Part shown: positions 18,419-27,456 of the stretch, piece after piece
How positions within the stretch are numbered: the stretch's first letter is position 1
Layout of the letters: each line of letters begins with the position of its first letter
Origin: Flavobacterium sp. CS20
Lineage (GTDB): Bacteria; Bacteroidota; Bacteroidia; Flavobacteriales; Flavobacteriaceae
Assembly (NCBI RefSeq): GCF_018080005.1
Contig: NZ_CP073015.1
Coordinates: 2,570,501-2,634,500, forward strand
DNA length: 64,000 nt
Reading direction: 5' to 3'
Position numbers and translations under genes: made by a program
The notes under the pieces: generated by a model
What the model was told of the DNA's origin: nothing
The model's input: the letters and a program-made list of their open reading frames with translations, nothing else
Databases searched by the model: none

Positions 18419-19580
18419 TTTTGTTTTTGACTAATTGATTATACTCTTCTAATATTGCCTCCCAAACCAACCTTTGTTCATAGCGTAAGGTAATCATCTC
18501 CCTGGAATTGCTTTTAAGCTTTTCATATAGATTTTGGTCTTTTATTAATTTTATCATAGCACGCTGTAAAGCTTTTGTGTCTTTAGCGGGAATAATTAAA
18601 CCATTTTTTCCCTCTTCTATAATTTCATTACAGCCATTAATATCACTGACGATACTCGGCAAACCCATCGCGCCGGCTTGCATCACGACATTGGGAAAAC
18701 CTTCGCGGTAACTTGGAAATGCTAAGGCGTCACTCATCGCAAAATAAGGACGGACATCGTCTTGAAAGCCTGTGGTGATGATGTTGGGATTAACTTCTAT
18801 TTCTTTAAGCGTTTCGGGTAATAACGGGTCGAGTTCGGATTCTAAGGGACCAACCAGTAGGAGCCTCTCCCTAAATCCCTCTCCAAAGGAAAGGGACTTA
18901 AACGCACTGACTAATTCATTAATGCCTTTATCGCTGACTAAACGACCGACGAAAATGAAAACAAAATCTTCTTTTTGAATGCCTAATTGCTGTCTTAAGT
19001 CTTGGCTTTGTTGTTCTGAAAAATGGGCTGGACTGAAATAGGTAGTGTCGATGCCGTTGGAACTGCCATTGGCGATGAGTTTTAGTTTTTGATCTTTACA
19101 ATAACCTTGATTTAGAATGATTTTATAAAGCCCTTTAGAGTTGGGATATACTTTGGTAGAGCATTTGTAAGTCAGTTTTTCTACCGCATCAAGCAACATA
19201 CGTTTTAAGCCTGATGCTTCTAATAAGGGTAAACCAGCTACGGTGTGTAAACGGATTGGAACTCGTGCCATTATAGCGGCAAGCATTCCCAGAGTACCAG
19301 CTTTGGGAGTGTGTGTATGCACGATGTGTGGTTTTTCTTTGATAAAGAGCTTGTAAAGTCGCCAAACTGCTTTTAAGTCTTTCAACGGTGTAATGGCTCG
19401 GGTCATTTCCAATTGGTAAGTGGCAACTCTTTCTCTGTTTTTGACTTCCTTTAATTCACTTTCAGAGCTCGAGGATACGGCCAGTATCTCATAATGATTT
19501 TTCATAAACTTTAACTGCCCTTTTAATAGGACGTTTAAGGATATTGGCACCGTGGTGATGCGGAGGAGTTTAGCAGTCAT
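18411..19580 (-). CDS. Glycosyltransferase family 4 (GT-B)
   Basis: Cytoplasmic or membrane-associated retaining transferase that adds a sugar to the lipid-linked glycan. The 389-residue protein has an N-terminal [11 protein letters not shown] loop and a C-terminal donor site [15 protein letters not shown]. The second Glu of the usual E-x7-E motif is Gln. Around residue 228 the sequence reads [11 protein letters not shown], encoded by a copy of a dispersed repeat, where homologues usually carry an unrelated helix. The gene overlaps both neighbours (8 and 11 bp). Confidence 0.88.
   Translation of the reverse strand: MTAKLLRITTVPISLNVLLKGQLKFMKNHYEILAVSSSSESELKEVKNRERVATYQLEMTRAITPLKDLKAVWRLYKLFIKEKPHIVHTHTPKAGTLGMLAAIMARVPIRLHTVAGLPLLEASGLKRMLLDAVEKLTYKCSTKVYPNSKGLYKIILNQGYCKDQKLKLIANGSSNGIDTTYFSPAHFSEQQSQDLRQQLGIQKEDFVFIFVGRLVSDKGINELVSAFKSLSFGEGFRERLLLVGPLESELDPLLPETLKEIEVNPNIITTGFQDDVRPYFAMSDALAFPSYREGFPNVVMQAGAMGLPSIVSDINGCNEIIEEGKNGLIIPAKDTKALQRAMIKLIKDQNLYEKLKSNSREMITLRYEQRLVWEAILEEYNQLVKNKNV
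18860..18899 (-). repeat. Dispersed repeat copy inside the glycosyltransferase coding sequence
   Basis: Read on the minus strand this 40-bp stretch is AAGTCCCTTTCC, TTTGGAGAGG, GATTTAGGGAGAGGCTC. It is the same element as the intergenic copy near 42474-42509 (AAGTCCTTCCC, TCTGGGAAGG, ATTTAGGATGGGCT). Here it is read through in frame. Confidence 0.7.
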
Positions 19581-20145
19581 TAATCTTTTTAATTAATTTT
19601 GCTGGTAATCCACCAATTAATGATTTTTCTGTAAACGATTTATTCACAACTGCACCTCTTGCAACTACAGAACGTTTGCTTATTTTTACACCTGATAATA
19701 TTCTCACACCACATCCAATCCAAACATCATCTTCAATTATAATTTTATCAAAAGTTTCTGGATTATACTTTATTGGAAGACTTTCATTATCCCATGTATG
19801 GTTTGTAGATATTAATGATGTTGAATGAGCAATAGAAACATTATTACCAATTTTTATGCCACCTGCACCTTCTATGTAGCACATTGGGTGAATACTAACA
19901 TTATTTCCTATTTCTATATTTTTAATATTTAATAAAAATACTCCAGGGTGAATAGCAACGTTTAAGCCTAATTTTTTTATAATATTCTTTAAAAAAATAT
20001 ATCTTAGTATTAGACCACTATAACCACCTGTCCATCTAAATAAATTAAAAAATAATAAGTTAAGTTTCTTTCCAAATATTCCAAAAAATAATACTAAAAT
20101 ATTTATAACACTATTGTATTTTTTAAATTTTTGTCTACCTGTCAT
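19570..20145 (-). CDS. Hexapeptide-repeat acyltransferase (WcaF/colanic-acid type)
   Basis: A 191-residue left-handed beta-helix acyltransferase, probably acetyl-CoA dependent, that decorates a sugar of the surface polysaccharide. Hexapeptide turns include I-E-I-G-N-N-V-S-I-H and I-K-I-G-N-N-V-S-I-A. The catalytic region holds S-T-N-H-T-W, and the end D-D-V-W-I-G-C-G-V-R-I-L-S-G-V is typical. The N-terminal 45 residues are basic and hydrophobic, suggesting membrane association. It overlaps the genes on both sides (11 and 4 bp). Confidence 0.85.
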   Translation of the reverse strand: MTGRQKFKKYNSVINILVLFFGIFGKKLNLLFFNLFRWTGGYSGLILRYIFLKNIIKKLGLNVAIHPGVFLLNIKNIEIGNNVSIHPMCYIEGAGGIKIGNNVSIAHSTSLISTNHTWDNESLPIKYNPETFDKIIIEDDVWIGCGVRILSGVKISKRSVVARGAVVNKSFTEKSLIGGLPAKLIKKINDC

Positions 20146-21020
20146 ACTACCCCTTTTTTATTTGTAAGTTCTAAGTATATATAAAAAATAACACTAAACG
20201 GGAAAACCAATAATGTAAGGGTCTTTGACGTATTAACTTTAAATGGATTAACTTTTGCGTAAAAACAAGTGTAAACCAAGTGGAAATAGTTTTTAAGAAG
20301 ATCTTTATTATCCCTAGCTAACTTTATTCTCTCTTTTCTGTAAAAAATAAATGAATTAGGATTATTCCTAAGCTGATTAAATTTATTACTTGAAATACCA
20401 TCATCTAAATATTCCACTACACAAAGGGCTTCATTAATTAATTTCAATTTATAATTTATATCTATTAGCCTATAGATATATCCAGGTGCTGGAAATTTTT
20501 CTTTCTTAATTTGAGGATATTTATATTTTTTAATAATTTCAGTTTTATATACAAATTTTTTATCTCCATATATGTTATTTTTTTTAAAATCAGAGAAGCA
20601 AAGTATATCTATATTGTCGGGAAATTTACTCCCAACAATACTTCCATCTTTATAAACATCAAGACCTACAATTCCTGCAATTTCAGTTGAGTCTATTTTA
20701 TACCATTCATTAAGAATAATTTCAACAGCGTTATCTAGGAGAAAATCATCTGAATCAACGCAAGTATTTAGAACTGTATCTATTAAGGCGTGAGCTACAT
20801 TTACTGTTGCTTGTTTACCTATATTAGCATGATAAACATACTTGATATTTATTTTTCTCTCATCAATCCATTTTTTAACCAGTTCACTGGTATCATCAGT
20901 AGAGCCATCATCTAAAACTAGCCATTTGAAGTTTTTATTTGTCTGCCTTAGTAAACTTTTATATAAATGGGGCAAACGATAAGCTCGATTATAAGTTGGT
21001 GTATAAATAGTAAGTTTCAT
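20142..21020 (-). CDS. Glycosyltransferase family 2 (GT-A)
   Basis: Inverting glycosyltransferase for polysaccharide assembly, 292 residues. The N-terminal domain starts MKLTIYTPTYNRAYRLPHL, with V-L-D-D-G-S-T-D-D-T near residue 40 and the metal-binding V-D-S-D-D-F near residue 92. The C-terminal hydrophobic stretch (265-285) may be a membrane anchor. It abuts the next upstream gene with no gap. Acceptor and donor sugars are unknown. Confidence 0.88.
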   Translation of the reverse strand: MKLTIYTPTYNRAYRLPHLYKSLLRQTNKNFKWLVLDDGSTDDTSELVKKWIDERKINIKYVYHANIGKQATVNVAHALIDTVLNTCVDSDDFLLDNAVEIILNEWYKIDSTEIAGIVGLDVYKDGSIVGSKFPDNIDILCFSDFKKNNIYGDKKFVYKTEIIKKYKYPQIKKEKFPAPGYIYRLIDINYKLKLINEALCVVEYLDDGISSNKFNQLRNNPNSFIFYRKERIKLARDNKDLLKNYFHLVYTCFYAKVNPFKVNTSKTLTLLVFPFSVIFYIYLELTNKKGVV

Positions 21021-22166
21021 CTAAAACTTAATTTTATTAAATGCATTACATTGGTTTTCTTCAGTATAGTTATATTTAATTAAGTTTCTTGAGTTGTTTG
21101 ATAAATAGTTATACAAGTGTTTATCATTCATTATTTTATAGATATAAAACAAATAGTCATCAACGTCATTAAAATTGGTTATATATCCTGTGAAATCGTT
21201 AACAATAAAATCTGTCATTCCACCTGCGGGGTTACCAATTACAGGTTTCCCTAACATCATTGCTTCCATAACAACTCTTGGCAACCCTTCTGTGTGGGTT
21301 GGATGCACTAAAACATCCGCTTGTTTGAAATAATCCAACACTTCTGTTTCATTTAGAATAATTTCAATATCATTATTTAATTTATTTTCATTTATAAAGT
21401 TTTTTATTGATGCGTAATATTTCTGTGAAACACCACCTTCATATAATATACCTACTAGAATAACTTTAAAATCAAGTTCTTGTTCTTTAAGTTTTTTTGC
21501 GATTTCAACAACCACATGTTGCCCTTTCGTCTCCAGAAAACCTCCACAATGTAAAATTGTAAAGGGTTTGTTATGTTCTTTTTTTAAGGAGCTATTTGCC
21601 TCATCCACAGCTTGGTCTTTAACAGCATTTGGTATCACATAGATTTTATCTAAACTTGCAAAACCACCAGAAAAAATTGCTTGTCGAGTAGATTGTGAAA
21701 CTGCTAAAAAAATATCAACCTTTTTTCTTATCAAAAGCTTGTTTATTAAAGGAATTGTATTAGGCAAAAACCAACCTCTAGCAAAGTAAGCAATTTTGTA
21801 ATTATTTGAATTTGAGAGTATAGATAAAGTCTTAGCATTATTTACAATGACAAGATCAGCTTTAAAATCATTTATCTTTTTTTTAATGATGCTCCTATAT
21901 TTTAGCCACATAAAATAATACTGAATGTAATTAAAAAACATTCGAATTTTATTTTGATTGTACAATATAAAAGGTGTATCTCTTTTATCAATTAAATCAA
22001 CAGGAACTTTATATTGTTTTGCTTTATTAACAAAAGGAGTACAGCTACCCCAAAAATCAACCACCAATACTTCATTGCCAGTATTTGATAGACGCATGGC
22101 AAGCTCCAAGGTGCTTTTTCTTGCTCCTCCAAAATTTTGTACAGCTTCTAAAAAGAGAATTTTCAT
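21021..22166 (-). CDS. Glycosyltransferase family 4 (GT-B)
   Basis: A 381-residue retaining glycosyltransferase. The start reads MKILFLEAVQNFGGARKST, with the usual glycine-rich acceptor loop. The C-terminal domain has G-F-L-E-T-K-G-Q-H and V-H-P-T-H-T-E-G-L-P-R-V-V-M-E-A, the intact E-x7-E donor-binding motif, unlike the other GT4 of this cluster. Very AT-rich, like the wzx and wzy genes upstream. Substrate unknown. Confidence 0.88.
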   Translation of the reverse strand: MKILFLEAVQNFGGARKSTLELAMRLSNTGNEVLVVDFWGSCTPFVNKAKQYKVPVDLIDKRDTPFILYNQNKIRMFFNYIQYYFMWLKYRSIIKKKINDFKADLVIVNNAKTLSILSNSNNYKIAYFARGWFLPNTIPLINKLLIRKKVDIFLAVSQSTRQAIFSGGFASLDKIYVIPNAVKDQAVDEANSSLKKEHNKPFTILHCGGFLETKGQHVVVEIAKKLKEQELDFKVILVGILYEGGVSQKYYASIKNFINENKLNNDIEIILNETEVLDYFKQADVLVHPTHTEGLPRVVMEAMMLGKPVIGNPAGGMTDFIVNDFTGYITNFNDVDDYLFYIYKIMNDKHLYNYLSNNSRNLIKYNYTEENQCNAFNKIKF

Positions 22167-22182
22167 TATAAACGAATATGAA

Positions 22183-22443
22183 TTATCTAAATTTAGTTTT
22201 ACTAAAATAGACTCCTAATAAAATAAATAATGATATATACACAGTCTTATTTAAAGAATATAGTATAGTTGCTCTGGGTATATATATACTATAAGACAAA
22301 ACACAAAAACAACAAACAATAAGAAAAATTGAAGGAATTGATTTTTTAAATGATACTATTTCTAAGTATCTCGTTACAAAACCAAATATGGAGAATATTA
22401 TTAATACACCTAAAGTGCCAAAATCTAAGTAAACATCTGCCAC
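22183..22443 (-). pseudogene. C-terminal fragment of the Wzy-like polymerase (after an in-frame stop)
   Basis: Same reading frame as the longer polymerase part upstream, separated by TAG at 22462-22464. The codons after that stop read G-V-G-T-S-C-V-A-D-V-Y-L-D-F-G-T-L-G, the conserved C-terminal segment of oligosaccharide repeat-unit polymerases, followed by two or three membrane helices. Read through, the two parts give one protein of 474 residues, a normal length for the family. Confidence 0.75.
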
Positions 22444-22461
22444 GCAGGATGTTCCTACTCC

Positions 22462-23607
22462 CTAACTAGCATAACTGCCTAAGTTGTAAAATGTTAAAAA
22501 TTGAGCAGAACTCGTAAGAGGTTTAGGAATATCATAAAAATTTATAAATGTTCCCTTAAGCATAGGAATTAAAAGCATTAAATCTTGTAGTGCAAATAAA
22601 CCATAAAATCTCTGTTCAGATTCAACAGCTAAATTTAGAGTCCTTGCAGTAGAAGCTAACTCTCTAGTATTACTAGAAAAAGATTCTGGGTAATAATGAT
22701 TTTTTTCTTCAACATTATTGGCTTGTTGTATTTTTGTTATAAAATTTGATTCTTCTTTAAATCTTCTGGCAATTCCTAAGATTGTTATAATAAAAGCACT
22801 TAAGACAAGCAAAACACTTAATTTAACAACTGAAATTTTCTTTTTAGTTACATATATATATCCAAATAATACAAATACACTATTATAAATCAATGGTCCT
22901 CTATCTCCACTTATCATAACACTAATTAAGTAAATAATTAAAAGGAATAATGTAAATTTTATGCCGTATATATATTGCATTATGGTTTCAACTTTTTGGT
23001 TGCTGATTATGATGTTTCTACAGTTTAAAATAATAATTGCATTAATTAAAGATTCAAAAAGTAATGAAAAATAACCAGCTTCATGTTCTATATTACTATT
23101 CCCATAACCTCCAAATAAGTAAGCTTTGTTAACAAATATTAGATATAAAAGCAATAAGATTGAAGCTATAACATTAAGTAACTTTATATTAACATTTTTT
23201 AAACCTTTTCTTTCTCTTTGTTTTAAATTCACGTCAAAGTTAGGTCTTATATCATAAAAAAAGATGTACGAAATCAGTGCCAATGATGACAAGCTTAAAG
23301 CTTTGCTAACAACTCTATTGTTTATCCACAGAAAAGTATGTGAAGAATTAACATTACCTAATAAATAGTCTATATATATTTGAAAATGTGCTATACAAAA
23401 AGTGATTATAAAAATCACAGATATTTTGAAATATTGTTTTTTTATATTTAAGTTTTTTTCCTTCCTTATAAAAAAATGTGATAGTAGGGATACAAACGTA
23501 AGAAATAGAATTAACTGAAAAAATGAACTATCAAAACCAACAGGTATATTACCTAAATGAATTAAAATAGATATTAACAAAACTATTAATTGAATTATCC
23601 TATTCAT
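22462..23607 (-). CDS. O-antigen/capsule repeat-unit polymerase (Wzy-like), interrupted by amber stop
   Basis: An integral membrane protein of 381 residues with about nine or ten hydrophobic helices and a periplasmic loop (N-S-R-E-L-A-S-T-A-R region near residue 320) typical of Wzy-type polymerases, which join lipid-linked repeat units. S-G-D-R-G-P-L-I-Y is a conserved feature of the family. The frame ends at TAG right after N-L-G-S-Y-A-S, where homologous sense sequence continues in the same frame. Either the polymerase is truncated, the stop is read through, or the base is wrong. It overlaps the flippase gene by 8 bp. Confidence 0.8.
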   Translation of the reverse strand: MNRIIQLIVLLISILIHLGNIPVGFDSSFFQLILFLTFVSLLSHFFIRKEKNLNIKKQYFKISVIFIITFCIAHFQIYIDYLLGNVNSSHTFLWINNRVVSKALSLSSLALISYIFFYDIRPNFDVNLKQRERKGLKNVNIKLLNVIASILLLLYLIFVNKAYLFGGYGNSNIEHEAGYFSLLFESLINAIIILNCRNIIISNQKVETIMQYIYGIKFTLFLLIIYLISVMISGDRGPLIYNSVFVLFGYIYVTKKKISVVKLSVLLVLSAFIITILGIARRFKEESNFITKIQQANNVEEKNHYYPESFSSNTRELASTARTLNLAVESEQRFYGLFALQDLMLLIPMLKGTFINFYDIPKPLTSSAQFLTFYNLGSYAS

Positions 23608-25063
23608 TCTTAGTTAAGCTTTTATCTTTTGAATGAAGAATTAATATTTTTATTAATTTAAACTCTTTAGGTTTTAGCATATAAACTATAAAAATATATA
23701 AAATAAGCGAGATACTGAGAAATATAAGTAAATCAATAAGAATATAGTTTGTAGAAAAAAATACTAAAAATTTTGACATAATAATTGCAATTAAAGAAAC
23801 AAATAAAGGAAATATAATATCTCTTAATTGATTTTTAATCAAATAAATATTTGAATTATTAACATAATAGATAGCCAACAAACAGGAAATAAGGTTAGTT
23901 AACACAACTCCCCAAAGTAAAACAGTTAAACTAAAATTTATGGTAACACCTAAAATTATAAACCCAACAATAGTTCTAATAACACCAACCTTAAGGTAAA
24001 GCTTAGCATTTCCAAATGATTTAAGAGTATTTAAATTTGCCATTTCAACAAGTAATATGAGGACTGCAATACTTAGAATCTTTAAAATCGGGGTGGCTTC
24101 TATCCATTGTTCCCCTAAAACAATTTCAATTATTAAATCAGCTTTAAAAGGTATAAGTAAAAGCAAAGGGAACGACAACATATAGACCGATCTACTAATT
24201 TTTGAGCACATTGAGCTAAACTCTTCATTATCATCAATTTTGGATAAAATTGGAAAAGCGACTCCATCATAAATTGATCTAAAAATATTTAACGGGAAAC
24301 TAATTAATTTTTGAGATTGTGTATAAAGACCTGTTATGTTAATAGAATAGACCTTTGAAATAATTAATGCAAAAATGTCATTATAGGCGGTTTGTAAAAA
24401 TGAGGATAATATAATACGTCCGCCAAAACTAAAGAGTTTTTTAAATTCTATAAAAGAAAAAATCAGTTTTGGAAAAAATCTTACTTTAATAAAAACTAAC
24501 AATGAATATATAAAGGTATAAAGTAAACGTTGTGCTACAAGTGCCCAAACACCAAAATCTAGTAAAGCTAATCCAATAGAAAGCACAACAGAAAATAGAA
24601 AAGATATTAAACTTATGTAGGTTTGGATTTTGAACTTTAACTCTCTAATTAAATGAACGCGTTGTGTTAAGGTGAATGCATTAAAAAAAAACATTAATGA
24701 CATTATTCTTATAATGTTTTTTAATATTGGTTCTCCATAAAAAGTGGATATAGGTATTGCTCCATAAAAAATAACAACATACAAGAGACTGCAAATGAGT
24801 AGGTTAAAAATAAAAACAGTTGAATAATCAATTTCAGTTACATTTTTTTTCTTAACTAATGCAACACCAAAGCCTGATTCAATCATCATTGTAGAAATAG
24901 AAATAAAAATAGCTATAGTGCCTACTAAACCAAAATCATAAGGAGTAAGCAACCTTGCCAGGATGATTACTGAAATAAAGTTAAGAATACTATATCCAAA
25001 CTTTTCTATCAATACCCATAAAATACTACTTGCGACTTTTGAATTAGATACAGTTTTGGACAT
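23600..25063 (-). CDS. Lipopolysaccharide/capsule flippase, Wzx-like (MOP superfamily)
   Basis: A 487-residue polytopic membrane protein with about 14 helices that moves undecaprenyl-linked repeat units across the inner membrane. N-terminal features W-V-L-I-E-K-F-G-Y-S, A-R-L-L-T-P-Y-D-F-G-L-V-G and I-E-S-G-F-G-V-A-L-V-K-K match the polysaccharide synthesis protein group of the MOP superfamily. It overlaps the polymerase gene by 8 bp, so flippase and polymerase are made together. Confidence 0.92.
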   Translation of the reverse strand: MSKTVSNSKVASSILWVLIEKFGYSILNFISVIILARLLTPYDFGLVGTIAIFISISTMMIESGFGVALVKKKNVTEIDYSTVFIFNLLICSLLYVVIFYGAIPISTFYGEPILKNIIRIMSLMFFFNAFTLTQRVHLIRELKFKIQTYISLISFLFSVVLSIGLALLDFGVWALVAQRLLYTFIYSLLVFIKVRFFPKLIFSFIEFKKLFSFGGRIILSSFLQTAYNDIFALIISKVYSINITGLYTQSQKLISFPLNIFRSIYDGVAFPILSKIDDNEEFSSMCSKISRSVYMLSFPLLLLIPFKADLIIEIVLGEQWIEATPILKILSIAVLILLVEMANLNTLKSFGNAKLYLKVGVIRTIVGFIILGVTINFSLTVLLWGVVLTNLISCLLAIYYVNNSNIYLIKNQLRDIIFPLFVSLIAIIMSKFLVFFSTNYILIDLLIFLSISLILYIFIVYMLKPKEFKLIKILILHSKDKSLTKNE

Positions 25064-25072
25064 TTAAATATA

Positions 25073-25510
25073 TTATTTTTTTATTTTCACTACTTTCCCA
25101 GGTATTCCTACTACAACTGCTTTTGGTGGGATATTGTCTATAACTACACTATTAGCACCAATAACTGCATCATCCCCAATAATGATACCACCTAACACAC
25201 AAGCACCAGCACCTATGAAAACCCTTTTGCCAATTATTGGTGTACCTCTATTATTTCTACCTGCAATAGATACGTTTTGATAAATTTGTGTATTATCACC
25301 TATAATTGCTTTCGGATGAATAACGACACCTAAACCATTATGCTTTAATTTGACACCTTGACCTAAATTACATTTATAGGGTAAATCACAAGAATAAATT
25401 ATTCTTATCAGTCTCATAATTAAACCTGGTAAAAATGGTATTTTTTTTATATATAGATATCTCATTATTCTATATGTCCTCATCAGTGAGTTTTTTTCCT
25501 TAAATATCAT
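25073..25510 (-). CDS. Serine-acetyltransferase-like (CysE family) acetyltransferase
   Basis: A 145-residue left-handed beta-helix protein matching the C-terminal half of serine acetyltransferase: G-L-G-V-V-I-H-P-K-A with the catalytic His, I-G-D-N-T-Q-I-Y-Q-N-V, G-K-R-V-F-I-G-A-G-A-C-V-L-G and I-G-A-N-S-V-V. It lacks the N-terminal domain of true CysE. Such short forms are common in capsule clusters and are thought to acetylate sugars; serine is less likely as acceptor. It ends 9 bp before the wzx start. Confidence 0.82.
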   Translation of the reverse strand: MIFKEKNSLMRTYRIMRYLYIKKIPFLPGLIMRLIRIIYSCDLPYKCNLGQGVKLKHNGLGVVIHPKAIIGDNTQIYQNVSIAGRNNRGTPIIGKRVFIGAGACVLGGIIIGDDAVIGANSVVIDNIPPKAVVVGIPGKVVKIKK

Positions 25511-25565
25511 ATAAATTTACTTATTGAATTATACACTTAAGTCCTATTTTACTTGACATTGATAT

Positions 25566-26000
25566 TTAGGTTTGCTTTCCATCGTGCCAAGATTTAACTT
25601 GTATGATCACTGGGTGTAGTTGTTTGAAATTAGCTGCATTGTTTTTTGGGGTTTGCTTGATATTATATAGTTGTTTTAACGGTCTGTTCCCGCTCCATTT
25701 ATCCAACATTATTTTGGCAGATTTACTGATGTTCTTCAAATATTGGAGTTAAGGCTTTAGCCAAATATTCATCAGTTGATTTAATATAAACACTTTTTAC
25801 TTTATTGACATTGGTCAATTCTGTAGCAATTACAGTCTTTTTCGTTTCATCCAACAGTAAACTTGTCTATGCAAATCAGGATTTCTATCGGATACTTTTC
25901 ATTGCTTTTTTGACTTTATGAAAAAGCGTGTTTGCAGTAGCATTTTTAAGGTGACGATGGTTATAACAGTGATTTGTGCAATTAGATGTAACACTGGCTT
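25566..26000 (-). pseudogene. Decayed IS1595-like (ISXO2-type) transposase remnant
   Basis: Minus-strand frames across this gene-free stretch give pieces of one transposase. Order on the minus strand: a possible N-terminal C-T-N-H-C ... L-F-H-K-V-K-K-A-M-K-S near 25915-25990; T-S-L-L-L-D-E-T-K-K-T-V-I-A; I-K-S-T-D-E-Y-L-A-K-A-L; then I-M-L-D-K-W-S-G-N-R-P-L-K and N-F-K-Q-L-H-P-V-I-I-Q-V-K-S-W. The last two fit the C-terminal D-x-W-x-G-Y and H-x6-K-S-W motifs of IS1595 transposases. Stops, frameshifts and a missing C-terminus show it is inactive. Terminal inverted repeats were not found. Confidence 0.55.
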
Positions 26001-26043
26001 TTGTATATTTGTTATAGCTAACTCAACTTATTTCTTTTGTCAT

Positions 26044-26595
26044 CTACCATCTTTTCAGAATATTCTCAAACCCTCTTGCTTCCTTATCTTTACCCGAAAT
26101 AATAGCTTCCTCTGCTGAAACACCCCAATTGATGTTTAAGGTTTTATCTAAAGGATTGACGCCTGTTTCGGCGACTTTGTGATAATAGTTATCGCATTTA
26201 TAAGAAAATATGGCTGTTTCACTTAACACAGAAAAGCCATGCAAAAAGCCTTTTGGCACGTAGAGTTGTGTTTTGTTGTCTTCAGACAATTCAATTTCAA
26301 ATTTTTGTTTAAACGTCGGTGAATCTTTTCTCATATCTATCACCACATCTTTAACTTTCCCTTTGATGACTCTGATGAGTTTGGCTTGAGACCACTTGCC
26401 AGTTTGCATGTGTAAGCCTCTTATGGTGCCGTATTGCGATTGAGATTCGTTGTCTTGAACAAAATGAGGTGATATGCCTGTAGCTTCTTCAAACCTTTGC
26501 TGATTGAAACTTTCAAAAAAATAGCCCCTTTCATCTTTAAAAATATCGGGCTGAATAATTAGGCAATTGTTCAAGTTGGTTTTAGTAATATGCAT
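26044..26595 (-). CDS. rfbC: dTDP-4-dehydrorhamnose 3,5-epimerase
   Basis: Third enzyme of dTDP-L-rhamnose synthesis, a cupin of 183 residues. The core F-K-D-E-R-G-Y-F-F-E-S-F, I-R-G-L-H-M-Q with the catalytic His, V-K-D-V-V-I-D-M-R, V-P-K-G-F-L-H-G-F and Y-K-C-D-N-Y-Y with the catalytic Tyr are intact. Lies downstream of upxY, with rfbD beyond it. The first two enzymes of the pathway (RfbA, RfbB) are not encoded in this window. Confidence 0.95.
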   Translation of the reverse strand: MHITKTNLNNCLIIQPDIFKDERGYFFESFNQQRFEEATGISPHFVQDNESQSQYGTIRGLHMQTGKWSQAKLIRVIKGKVKDVVIDMRKDSPTFKQKFEIELSEDNKTQLYVPKGFLHGFSVLSETAIFSYKCDNYYHKVAETGVNPLDKTLNINWGVSAEEAIISGKDKEARGFENILKRW

Positions 26596-26763
26596 TGTTA
26601 AATAAAATGATTTATGTTTTCTCTATTTCACCAGTATTTGGCAAGGCTCAAATATTTCTGATTACAAAATTATTGTGTAATTTATTTAAAATTTTGCACT
26701 ACGACAGTGTGTTTTTAATTTTTTAAGGAAAATCATACTTTTTAAAACAGGCTAACATTTTAT

Positions 26764-26795
26764 CTCGCTACTTGGCACGGCTTCGCCAAAGCGAG
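26764..26795. promoter_or_regulatory. Stem-loop between upxY and rfbC
   Basis: CTCGCT (26764-26769) pairs with AGCGAG (26790-26795) and TTGGC (26772-26776) with GCCAA (26785-26789), with a 2-nt bulge and an 8-nt loop. It is GC-rich compared with its surroundings. It may be a pause or antitermination-linked RNA hairpin, an attenuator, or a short repeat element; no T-run follows on the minus strand. Confidence 0.4.
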
Positions 26796-26841
26796 TCCCA
26801 TTTGAAATCGCTAAAATTTTGATTATAAGATGATTAAGATG

Positions 26842-27357
26842 CTACCGTTTGACCTTAATCAAATAACCAAGCCGATTTAAATATATATAATAATGCGACT
26901 TGGTTTTGTATTTTATTTGTCCATCTTTCTCTTCTATCCCAAATCCTTTTAATTTGACTTCAGAGCTATTAGGACTAATCTGTTTTATATCAATGCCTTT
27001 GTAATTGCTTGACAAGGCTTTTTTAAGATTATCAATTTCGGTTTCTGTTACTTTTGCGGGTTGGTTCAACCAAAATAAATATCGCATCACTGTTGTGACT
27101 TGAAACACACTGTTTCTCTCTTTTTCATTGATGTAAACCAAAACCATAGAAGGCAAGACAGGGATGTTTATCTTCTTTTTTCTATCGCTCCATTGTCTTA
27201 CAACAGTTTGGGTAGGGCAATAGTTTTTTATGCCTATTTCCGATAGGTGCTGAGCGGTTTTTTTCTCTGTATTGGGTTTGCAATAAATCACAAACCAATG
27301 TTTTGAAGATGATACTTTTGGGTTTGCCTTTATATACTGTGGCTTAGATTGAGCCAT
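26842..27357 (-). CDS. UpxY-like NusG paralogue (transcription antiterminator)
   Basis: A 171-residue protein with a NusG N-terminal domain: K-H-W-F-V-I-Y-C-K-P-N-T-E-K-K-T-A-Q (residues 19-36), Y-C-P-T-Q-T-V-V-R-Q-W-S-D-R-K-K-K, V-L-P-S-M-V-L-V-Y-I and V-M-R-Y-L-F-W-L. The C-terminal KOW part is degenerate. In Bacteroides, UpxY proteins are encoded at the start of capsule operons and keep RNA polymerase from terminating early in them. Position here, near the upstream end of a long leftward polysaccharide cluster, suggests the same role. Specific RNA or DNA target is not known. Confidence 0.8.
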   Translation of the reverse strand: MAQSKPQYIKANPKVSSSKHWFVIYCKPNTEKKTAQHLSEIGIKNYCPTQTVVRQWSDRKKKINIPVLPSMVLVYINEKERNSVFQVTTVMRYLFWLNQPAKVTETEIDNLKKALSSNYKGIDIKQISPNSSEVKLKGFGIEEKDGQIKYKTKSHYYIYLNRLGYLIKVKR

Positions 27358-27456
27358 ATAAACAATAATTGATACTAAGATTAATATTGAACTTCAAAAG
27401 GATTGGATTAGTTAGTGCAAAATTAATAAAAATTAAATAAACTTTAAACTTTAATA

